64,000 nucleotides of DNA. It comes from JAHBVL01 sp963712055. Lineage in GTDB: Bacteria > Chloroflexota > Chloroflexia > Thermomicrobiales > UBA6265. Below, one piece after another: positions 57,141 through 64,000 of the stretch. The position numbers and the translations under genes were made by a program. Positions within the stretch are counted from its first letter, which is position 1. The number at the start of each line of letters is the position of its first letter. The notes under the pieces were generated by a model. The model saw nothing but the letters and a program-made list of their open reading frames with translations, did no database searches and was not told the origin of the DNA. The DNA lies in contig CAVQGN010000001.1 of the NCBI GenBank assembly GCA_963712055.1, positions 124,001 to 188,000 of the forward strand, written 5' to 3'.

Positions 57141-58478
57141 ATGTCCTCAACCCGCACACTGTTCAAGAACGCATCCATCGTCGATCCTGCTTCCGGATTC
57201 GAAGGAAGGGCCAGCCTGCTCGTTGAGGATGGAGTCATCGCCGGGATTGGCTCTGGATTCACAGAGCTTGGCGCCGTCGTCGTCGATTGCAGCGGTTTGG
57301 TTCTTGCCCCCGGTCTAGTCGATCTCCACGCCCACCTCCGAACACCTGGTTTCGAGTACAAGGAAGACATCGCGACCGGCACAGCTGCCGCCGCCGCCGG
57401 CGGATTCACGACTGTCTGCTGCATGCCCAACACAAACCCTTGCCTCGACGACGTCGAGAATGTTCAGTCCCTGCAAGCCATCATCGATCGTGATGCCCAG
57501 GTTCGTGTCCGCATTATCGCGGCCATATCCGAGGAGCGCGAGGGATTGGTTCCGGTCGACTACGCCGCTCTCGCGAGCGCAGGGGTGGTTGCGTTTTCTG
57601 ATGATGGGGTGTCCACGCTTGATGCCACCGTGATGATAGCCGCGCTGGAAGCGTCTCGAGACCTCGGTCTGCCGATTATGGTCCATTGCGAGGACCCCTC
57701 GATGGCCAGCGGCAGCATGAACGAAGGAGTGGTGTCGGCGGCACTCGGATTGACCGGGATTCCAGCGGTGGCCGAGGAGGTTTTTCTCTCGAGAGACATT
57801 GCGCTTGCGGAATTGACGCGAGGATGGCTCTATGCCCTTCACGTCAGCACACCCGCTGGCGCGGAACTGATTCGGCGCGCAGTTACCAAAGGCATCCGCG
57901 TCACCGGGGAAGCCATGCCGCATCACCTGCTCATGTCCGACGAATGGGTGGCTGGGTCGCGGACATTCCACAACGTCGCGGAACCGGCTGGCCCCGCTGC
58001 TGTGTCTGTCGATCCGATGACCAAGGTCAATCCACCACTTCGAACACCTGCGGACTCTGCTGGTCTGCTGGAGGCTGTCAAGAGCGGGGTGTTCGACGTG
58101 ATCGCCACCGATCACGCGCCACATTCACTCTCCGAAAAAGAACCCGGGACCTTCGAAACCGCAGCAATGGGCATGAGTGGTTTCGAATTCGCCTTGCCGA
58201 TGATGCTCTCGATTGTCCGGGCCGGACATCTGCCTCTTTTCCGTGTGATCGAACTGATGAGTTCTCGTCCGGCAGCATTGTTCGGTTTCGATGGCGGATC
58301 GTTGCTGCCGGGCCGCCCGGCGGATATTGTCGTTTTCGATCCAGCTGAGTCGTGGACCGTTACGGCCGACACTTTGCAAACCAAGAGTCCGAATACGCCC
58401 TTGCTTGGTATGACGTTGACCGGTCGAGTCGTGGCAACCTATGTCGATGGAGAGGAGCGCTTCGCGCGATGGTCTTGA
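57141..58478 (+). CDS. pyrC: Dihydroorotase
   Basis: PyrC cyclises carbamoyl aspartate to dihydroorotate, the third pyrimidine step. The ATG at 57141 (445 aa) follows AGGAACGG. The metal site is seen in LVLAPGLVDLHAHLRTPGFE (HxH), TTVCCMPNT and the catalytic Asp of VIATDHAPHS. VMVHCEDPS-like IMVHCEDPS and ALHVSTPAGAELI supply the other histidines. It is the class I amidohydrolase form. Aspartate transcarbamoylase pyrB, usually its partner, is not in the window. Confidence 0.95.
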   Translation: MSSTRTLFKNASIVDPASGFEGRASLLVEDGVIAGIGSGFTELGAVVVDCSGLVLAPGLVDLHAHLRTPGFEYKEDIATGTAAAAAGGFTTVCCMPNTNPCLDDVENVQSLQAIIDRDAQVRVRIIAAISEEREGLVPVDYAALASAGVVAFSDDGVSTLDATVMIAALEASRDLGLPIMVHCEDPSMASGSMNEGVVSAALGLTGIPAVAEEVFLSRDIALAELTRGWLYALHVSTPAGAELIRRAVTKGIRVTGEAMPHHLLMSDEWVAGSRTFHNVAEPAGPAAVSVDPMTKVNPPLRTPADSAGLLEAVKSGVFDVIATDHAPHSLSEKEPGTFETAAMGMSGFEFALPMMLSIVRAGHLPLFRVIELMSSRPAALFGFDGGSLLPGRPADIVVFDPAESWTVTADTLQTKSPNTPLLGMTLTGRVVATYVDGEERFARWS

Positions 58479-58497
58479 TCGAGAAGCGGAGCATTCG

Positions 58498-59619
58498 ATG
58501 AATCAACAGTATCAACCCGCCTGGGATGCCGCGCTGGCGCTTGCCGATGGCACGATTTTCCGGGGCACCGGGTTCGGCGCGTTGACTGACGCAACCGGCG
58601 AAGCGGTTTTCACAACCACCATGACCGGCTATCAGGAGGTCTGTACCGATCCGTCATTTCGGCGGCAGATTGTTTGCATGACCTATCCCCTGATCGGGAA
58701 CTACGGGGTCAATGCCGACGATGATGAGTCGCGGAACGCCTGGATCTCCGGTTTGATCGTCCGCGAGCAGTGCGAATCGCCAAGCAACTGGCGTTCGCTC
58801 GGATCACTCAGTGCTTATCTGGCGGAGCGCAATATTCCCGCAATCTCCGGAATCGATACGCGTGCGCTCACCCGCCATATCCGAGACGCTGGCGACATGC
58901 GCGCCGCGCTCATCCGCGACGCGAAGGGCATGTCCGATGAAGAGATGGTCGCCTTGGCCCAAGCTGCGCCCCTTCCGGGCGAAACGGATTCGGTCGGCGA
59001 AGTGACGGAAGATCGAATCATCCGGTTCGGCGATAACGGCTCGCCGCACATCGTGGTGATCGACTGTGGAGTCAAACAAAACATCATCCAATCGCTAATC
59101 GACCGGGGAGCCCGGGTTACCGTCGTTCCTTACGGGACTCCCTACGCTGACGTTGTTGCACTTGGGCCCGATGGGCTGATCGTTTCGCCAGGACCGGGAG
59201 ATCCAGCCAATCTCGACGACGGTCTCGATGTCGTGCGCGCCGCTCTCGCTGACCAGATACCTTATTTCGGCATCTGTCTTGGCCATCAGTTGCTGGCGCG
59301 GGCCATCGGCGCAGAGACGGGCAAACTCAAGTTCGGTCACCGTGGTGGCAATCACTCGGTCATCGATGTGCGCAGCGGCGCGGTTTCGATCACCTCCCAG
59401 AATCATGGCTTCTATGTGGACCCTGCTACCCTGCCGTCGGAAGGACCCTGGAAGGTGGCGATGGTCAATCTGAACGATGAATCGGTGGAAGGTCTTTACC
59501 ACGAAAACCTGCCGGTGATCTCGGTGCAATTCCATCCTGAAGCCTCACCAGGTCCTTGGGATTCTGGAAATTTGTTCGATGAATTCCTTCGCCTAGTCCA
59601 GGGAGCAGCGCCCGCGTGA
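58498..59619 (+). CDS. carA: Carbamoyl-phosphate synthase small subunit
   Basis: CarA is the glutaminase subunit that feeds ammonia to CarB. The ATG at 58498 gives 373 aa, with CGGAG upstream. The N-terminal domain has ALADGTIFRGTGFGALTDAT and TMTGYQEVCTDPSF. The class I amidotransferase domain has GLIVSPGPGDPANL, the nucleophile in GICLGHQLLARAIG, and the terminal VQFHPEASPGP His-Glu pair. It starts 19 nt after pyrC and overlaps carB by 4 nt. Confidence 0.96.
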   Translation: MNQQYQPAWDAALALADGTIFRGTGFGALTDATGEAVFTTTMTGYQEVCTDPSFRRQIVCMTYPLIGNYGVNADDDESRNAWISGLIVREQCESPSNWRSLGSLSAYLAERNIPAISGIDTRALTRHIRDAGDMRAALIRDAKGMSDEEMVALAQAAPLPGETDSVGEVTEDRIIRFGDNGSPHIVVIDCGVKQNIIQSLIDRGARVTVVPYGTPYADVVALGPDGLIVSPGPGDPANLDDGLDVVRAALADQIPYFGICLGHQLLARAIGAETGKLKFGHRGGNHSVIDVRSGAVSITSQNHGFYVDPATLPSEGPWKVAMVNLNDESVEGLYHENLPVISVQFHPEASPGPWDSGNLFDEFLRLVQGAAPA

Positions 59620-62600
59620 TCAGTTCTGACCCGTCCCCGATTCGCAGCGTGCTGGTGCTTGGTTCTGGTCCAATCGTGATTGGCCAAGCTGCGGAGTTTG
59701 ATTACGCCGGAACCCAGGCCTGTCGCGCGCTTCGAGAGGAAGGCATCCGCACGATCCTCGTCAATTCGAATCCAGCCACGATCATGACCGATGAGGATGT
59801 CGCCGACGCCGTCTATATCGAACCCCTGACCCCGGATGTCGTCCGTCGGGTCATCCAGCGCGAACGACCCGATGGGCTGTTGCCAACACTTGGTGGCCAA
59901 ACAGCGTTGAACCTGGCCGTCAAAGTCGCGGAGATGGGGATCCTCGAGGAGTATGGGGTGCGGATGCTCGGCACCCAGATCGATTCGATTCAGCAAGCCG
60001 AGGACCGCGCGCTTTTCAAGCAACTCCTTCTCGACATCGACGAACCGGTGGTGGACAGCGCGATCGTCGAATCACTCGAAGAAGCCCATGAATTCGCCAC
60101 GAAAGTGCCTTTGCCGTTGGTCATCCGCCCAGCCTACACACTTGGCGGGACCGGGGGCGGGATCGCCGAAACCTGGGACGAACTCAACCGCATCGCGGCG
60201 GCGGGTTTGAACGCCAGCCCGATCCACCAGGTCCTGATCGAGCGGTCGCTGGCTGGATGGAAAGAAATCGAATACGAAGTGATGCGGGACAGCAACGACA
60301 CCTGCATCACCATCTGCAACATGGAAAACTTCGATCCGATGGGAGTCCATACCGGCGACTCAATCGTCGTGGCGCCATCGCAAACGCTCTCCGACTATGA
60401 ATACCAGATGCTGCGGTCGTCCGCGCTCAAGATCATCCGTGCGTTGCGAATCGAAGGCGGATGCAACATCCAATACGCGCTCGATCCGAACTCATTCGCC
60501 TATTCGGTGATCGAGGTCAATCCACGGGTCAGTCGGTCGTCGGCGCTGGCGTCGAAAGCAACGGGGTATCCGATTGCGCGAATGGCGGCCAAGATCGCAA
60601 TCGGTAAACGACTCGACGAACTGACGAACGCCGTGACCGGCAAAACCACAGCTGCATTCGAACCGGCTCTCGATTATGTGGTGACCAAAATCCCACGCTG
60701 GCCCTTCGACAAGTTCCCACGCGCTGACCGCACGATTGGCACGCAGATGAAAGCCACTGGTGAGGTCATGGCGATCGATCGATCGTTCGAGGGGTCGCTG
60801 CAGAAAGCCGTCCGCTCGCTAGAGACAACTGCGAAAGACCTCCTCTGGGAGGACCCGAGCTGGTCGCCCGAGAGTCTTGAGGTCCTTATCCGCAAGCCCA
60901 ACGACGTCCGCCTCTGGGCATTGATGGCGGCGTTACGCCAAGGTGTGACGGTCGACACCCTGCATGAATGGAGCCGGATCGACCGCTGGTTCCTGGACAA
61001 ACTCGCTGGCATCTACGCGCTCGAACAGGAACTCGCGACTGCTGCTGCCGACCCTGCCGTTCTGTGGCAAGCGAAGCGGGCAGGCTTCTCTGACCGCCAG
61101 ATTGGGTTGCTCTCGGCGACTCCTGAAGCGGCGATTCGTCAGCACCGGGAATCCCTGCAGATGTTCCCCGTCTACAAGATGGTCGACACGTGCGCGGGCG
61201 AGTTTGCCTCGGCGACGCCTTACTATTATTCGACCTATGAACTGGAGGACGAAGCGCCGCCAATCGAAGGCGAGAGAGCCTTGGTGATCGGCTCTGGCCC
61301 GATTCGCATTGGGCAAGGGATCGAGTTCGACTACTGCTCGGTGCATGCCTCCCGCGCACTCCATGAAGCCGGTGTCGCTTCGATCATGGTCAACTCGAAT
61401 CCAGAAACGGTTTCGACTGACTTCGATGCCTCGGACCGGCTTTATTTCGAACCGCTCGACGCGGAGAGCGTGGCCGAGATTCTCAGGCATGAAACTCGCG
61501 AAGGCGATACCCCTCCAGTCATCGTTCAGTTTGGCGGTCAGACTGCGATCAACCTTGCAGCGCCACTGCAAGCGCGGAAGACAGAGATTCTCGGTTCTTC
61601 GCTCGATTCGATCGATCTGGCGGAGGATCGGGAACGTTTCGAAGCCTTCTTGCGCGGACTTGGCATCCCCCAGCCCCATGGCGCAGCGGTCACCTCGCTC
61701 GAGGACGCCGAAGACGTCGCCCATCAGATCGGTTATCCGGTCCTTGTTCGGCCGTCCTATGTCCTCGGTGGACGGGCGATGGAAGTGGTCTATGGTCCGG
61801 ACCAACTCGCCCGCTATATCCGGAACGCGACATCGATGACGCAGGATCATCCAGTCCTGATCGACAAATACTTGCTCGGAAAGGAAGTCGAGGTCGATGC
61901 TGTCAGCGACGGCGAGCAGGTGCTGATACCCGGAATCATGGAGCATATCGAACGCGCTGGTGTCCATTCCGGCGACTCGTTCGCGGTCTATCCCGGGATC
62001 AATCTTTTTCCAGCCGAGATCGAAACGATCGTCGAGTACACCACCCGGATAGCCAAAGGGTTGAACGCGCGCGGAATGATCAACATCCAGTATGTGATTC
62101 ATGCTGGTCGCATCTACGTCCTCGAAGTCAATCCGCGTTCCTCGCGGACCATCCCGTTCATCAGCAAGGTGACCGGTGTGCCGATGGTGCAACTGGCGAC
62201 CAACATCATGCTTGGCAAGAGCCTCGCAGATCAGGGCTATTCAGGGGGTCTTTGGCCAAAGCAGCCACTCATCGCCGTCAAAGCGCCGGTTTTCTCAATG
62301 TCGAAACTCCGTGGCGTGGAAGTCAACCTCGGCCCGGAGATGAAATCGACTGGCGAGGTCATGGGAATCGACCGTACCTTCGATCCCGCCTTTTTCAAAG
62401 CCCTCGTTGGCGCTGGTCTGGCGCTACCAGCGCGGGGGTCAATCCTCGTTTCGGTCGCGGACGAGGACAAAGGCGAGTCCCTGGAGATGATTGGTAATCT
62501 GGTTCGCCAGGGTATCAAGCTCTACGCCACCGAGGGAACTGCGGCGTTGATCGAACGGGCCGGAATGCCAGTCCAGATGGTCACGAAACGGATTGGTCGG

Positions 62601-62846
62601 GGCAAACCCGATGTCCTCGATGTCATCTTCCAGGGGATCGTCGACGGCGTGATCAATACTCCGGGTCCAGCGGACAAAGAAATTCTCGATGGACTCGAAA
62701 TCCGCCGTGCAGCTGTCGAACGCGGGATCCCGTGTATAACCTCGATCGACACGGCTCGAGCCCTGGTCTCAGCCATGGGGAACGCGTCCGAGGTCTATAG
62801 CGTTCTCCCGATCGACCAATATCGGCAGGATTCACTAGGGTATTGA
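59616..62846 (+). CDS. carB: Carbamoyl-phosphate synthase large subunit
   Basis: CarB makes carbamoyl phosphate from bicarbonate, ATP and ammonia. It is 1076 aa and built of two homologous ATP-grasp halves. The first starts with VLVLGSGPIVIGQAAEFDYA and the second with ALVIGSGPIRIGQGIEFDYC near residue 550. Each has the ATP-loop (TLGGTGGGIAE and VLGGRAMEVVY). The C-terminal 130 residues are the MGS-like allosteric domain where UMP and ornithine bind in E. coli. The GTG start overlaps the carA stop. Confidence 0.97.
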   Translation: MISSDPSPIRSVLVLGSGPIVIGQAAEFDYAGTQACRALREEGIRTILVNSNPATIMTDEDVADAVYIEPLTPDVVRRVIQRERPDGLLPTLGGQTALNLAVKVAEMGILEEYGVRMLGTQIDSIQQAEDRALFKQLLLDIDEPVVDSAIVESLEEAHEFATKVPLPLVIRPAYTLGGTGGGIAETWDELNRIAAAGLNASPIHQVLIERSLAGWKEIEYEVMRDSNDTCITICNMENFDPMGVHTGDSIVVAPSQTLSDYEYQMLRSSALKIIRALRIEGGCNIQYALDPNSFAYSVIEVNPRVSRSSALASKATGYPIARMAAKIAIGKRLDELTNAVTGKTTAAFEPALDYVVTKIPRWPFDKFPRADRTIGTQMKATGEVMAIDRSFEGSLQKAVRSLETTAKDLLWEDPSWSPESLEVLIRKPNDVRLWALMAALRQGVTVDTLHEWSRIDRWFLDKLAGIYALEQELATAAADPAVLWQAKRAGFSDRQIGLLSATPEAAIRQHRESLQMFPVYKMVDTCAGEFASATPYYYSTYELEDEAPPIEGERALVIGSGPIRIGQGIEFDYCSVHASRALHEAGVASIMVNSNPETVSTDFDASDRLYFEPLDAESVAEILRHETREGDTPPVIVQFGGQTAINLAAPLQARKTEILGSSLDSIDLAEDRERFEAFLRGLGIPQPHGAAVTSLEDAEDVAHQIGYPVLVRPSYVLGGRAMEVVYGPDQLARYIRNATSMTQDHPVLIDKYLLGKEVEVDAVSDGEQVLIPGIMEHIERAGVHSGDSFAVYPGINLFPAEIETIVEYTTRIAKGLNARGMINIQYVIHAGRIYVLEVNPRSSRTIPFISKVTGVPMVQLATNIMLGKSLADQGYSGGLWPKQPLIAVKAPVFSMSKLRGVEVNLGPEMKSTGEVMGIDRTFDPAFFKALVGAGLALPARGSILVSVADEDKGESLEMIGNLVRQGIKLYATEGTAALIERAGMPVQMVTKRIGRGKPDVLDVIFQGIVDGVINTPGPADKEILDGLEIRRAAVERGIPCITSIDTARALVSAMGNASEVYSVLPIDQYRQDSLGY

Positions 62847-62891
62847 TCGAATCGGACGATCAGAACGTTCGTCCACGTGTAAGGATCCGAC

Positions 62892-63479
62892 GTGACAGAT
62901 TTCGACGTTATCGCCTTTCTGACGCAGAGTGGCGCGATCAAGGATGGACATTTCCTGCTCGCTTCCGGTCGGCATAGCGATCGCTACATCGAGAAATTCG
63001 ATATGCTCCGTCAACCGGCGGTGACAACACGTGTCCTCCAAGAGGCGAAGAGGCTAGTGGATCCGCTGCATCCTGACATCGTCGTCGGCCCGACGACGGG
63101 CGGTGTGATTCTGGCGTTCGATCTGGCCCGCCAACTAGGGGTTGATGCTGCATACGCCGAGCGTAAGGATGAAGGTGGAGATCAGCGCACATTCAAGCGA
63201 GGCACCACCTTTGCCCCGGGCGTAAATGTTGTTGTCATCGACGACATTCTTACTACTGGTGGTTCGATTCGCGAAACGCTGACTGCTCTCGAACCTCATC
63301 AAGTGCATGTGTCTGGGATCGTCGTGCTTGTCGATCGGAGTGGAGGCGCGGTGCAGTTTGGCGACATCCCGCTGATTCCGCTGGCTGAAATGGACGTCAC
63401 AACCTGGTCTTCAGCTGAATGCCCGCTCTGCCTGCAGGGTGAGCCGCTGGTCAAGCCTGGATCGACCAGCGTCGGTTAA
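62892..63479 (+). CDS. pyrE: Orotate phosphoribosyltransferase
   Basis: PyrE joins orotate and PRPP to form OMP. The 195-residue protein starts with GTG behind AAGGA. The PRPP motif VVVIDDILTTGGSIRETLTA is intact, and HFLLASGRHSDRYIEKFD and VGPTTGGVILAFDLARQL precede it. A CPLC pair near the C terminus is a feature of some pyrE groups. OMP decarboxylase pyrF and dihydroorotate dehydrogenase are not nearby. It is the last gene of the pyr operon; no terminator is seen after it. Confidence 0.93.
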   Translation: MTDFDVIAFLTQSGAIKDGHFLLASGRHSDRYIEKFDMLRQPAVTTRVLQEAKRLVDPLHPDIVVGPTTGGVILAFDLARQLGVDAAYAERKDEGGDQRTFKRGTTFAPGVNVVVIDDILTTGGSIRETLTALEPHQVHVSGIVVLVDRSGGAVQFGDIPLIPLAEMDVTTWSSAECPLCLQGEPLVKPGSTSVG

Positions 63480-63524
63480 TCGTGATCACTCGAGCTTGTC
63501 GTTGCAAGGGTCGGAAGAACGCCG

Positions 63525-63740
63525 CTAGTCGCGACCGTCGGCGTGAGCCATCCGAGTCCGGAGCTCTTCCTGGAGTAGAAGGAGATCTTCGAGACGCTGG
63601 TCGATCTGCGCGAGGATTTCCGGCCGTGGTCGCGCGACATACTCTTCCCGGAGTTCGATCAGGATTTGAGCCATCCGTCCGATCGCACGGACCGTGTGGA
63701 CGGGATCATCTTCTCTCGATGCAACCGAATAGCCGCTCAC
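63525..63740 (-). CDS. Small coiled-coil hypothetical protein
   Basis: A 71-residue protein starting with GTG at 63740, seven bases after AGAGG. An earlier in-frame GTG at 63755 overlaps the ligA stop. Most of the sequence is helical and heptad-like (IGRMAQILIELREEYVARPR, then QRLEDLLLLQEELRTRMAH). I know of no function. It follows ligA closely and is probably cotranscribed. It is convergent with pyrE. Confidence 0.6.
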   Translation of the reverse strand: MSGYSVASREDDPVHTVRAIGRMAQILIELREEYVARPRPEILAQIDQRLEDLLLLQEELRTRMAHADGRD

Positions 63741-63751
63741 GTGGGTTCCTC

Positions 63752-64000
63752 TCACCGATCGATACTGGAAAGATCATACTCCCCAGCGAGAATCTGTGTT
63801 AGCTCCAGTTCACTGACGATGGGTACCTCCAGTTCTCGAGCTTTGTCTGCTTTGCTGCCAGCTTCTTCTCCGGCCACGACGAGATTGGTTTTTTTCGATA
63901 CCGATCCGGTCACGGTGGCGCCCATTCGCGTCAACGCTTCCTCGGCTTCTGAGCGGGTATAGGTTTCGAGTCGACCTGTCAGGACGATCTTCAATCCATC
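63752..64000 (-). CDS. ligA: NAD-dependent DNA ligase, C-terminal end (partial)
   Basis: Only the last 82 codons are in the window; the gene continues past the right edge. They encode the BRCT domain: IVLTGRLETYTRSEAEEALT, GATVTGSVSKKTNLVVAGEE and AGSKADKARELEVPIVSELE. These are the typical C-terminal signature of bacterial LigA, which seals nicks with NAD+. The small coiled-coil gene begins at or just after its stop codon. Confidence 0.88.
   Translation of the reverse strand, partial: DGLKIVLTGRLETYTRSEAEEALTRMGATVTGSVSKKTNLVVAGEEAGSKADKARELEVPIVSELELTQILAGEYDLSSIDR

Noticed and set aside
60933..62192. 419-codon minus-strand frame inside carB
   Set aside because: It is antisense to a fully conserved carB and shows no protein motif.

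Overview
The window is about 64 kb of GC-rich bacterial chromosome, very probably from a Chloroflexota member near the Thermomicrobia (Sphaerobacter/Thermomicrobium-like). This is inferred from the character of the ribosomal proteins, EF-Tu and RNA polymerase subunits, the frequent GTG and TTG starts, and several lineage-type hypothetical proteins. No marker gene could be searched, so the placement is a recognition call. No phage, insertion sequence, CRISPR array or rRNA gene was seen.

Layout. 0.1-6.5 kb: a hypothetical protein with two similar cysteine-rich ends, miaB, a TPR protein, a strong terminator, then a small membrane-protein pair, mobA and a SWIM zinc-finger protein. 6.5-8.7 kb: a c-di-AMP receptor-like protein and a two-gene aconitase X enzyme. 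8.7-17.3 kb (minus strand): a complete branched-chain amino acid operon in the order promoter, leader peptide, terminator, ilvB, ilvN, ilvC, leuA, leuC, leuD, leuB. 17.3-20.1 kb: a frameshifted Moco-sulfurase-like aminotransferase, a two-domain rhodanese and a three-tRNA operon (Leu-GAG, Val-UAC, Phe-GAA). 20.1-20.9 kb: a long rpoB leader. 20.9-51.7 kb (plus strand): rpoB-rpoC, then the str, S10, spc and alpha clusters running almost without a break to rplM-rpsI and a GAAA-loop terminator. It includes secY, adk, map and truA; infA is missing from its usual place. 51.8-55.7 kb (minus): a hypothetical protein, a P1 peptidase, a metallo-beta-lactamase-fold hydrolase, a histidine phosphatase and endonuclease III. 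55.9-63.5 kb (plus): a membrane protein and the pyrimidine operon pyrC-carA-carB-pyrE, which has a promoter and a terminator in its leader. The right edge (minus) holds a small coiled-coil protein and the C-terminal end of ligA.

The strongest regulatory signal is upstream of ilvB. A TTGACA-17-TATGAT promoter is followed by a 35-codon ORF whose residues 10-20 are nine-elevenths Leu, Val or Ile. An 8-nt antiterminator segment in codons 28-30 is exactly complementary to the 5' arm of a downstream intrinsic terminator. This has the layout of ribosome-mediated transcription attenuation. The five Leu codons of the core are all CTC or CTT and its Val codons are GTA. These match the anticodons of the Leu and Val tRNAs encoded together 2.8 kb away. 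The pyr operon has a second candidate attenuator, with a 37-codon ORF translated through the terminator and ending 4 nt before pyrC. The rpoB leader also contains a terminator-like hairpin, and a 21-bp palindrome overlaps a candidate promoter in front of leuB.
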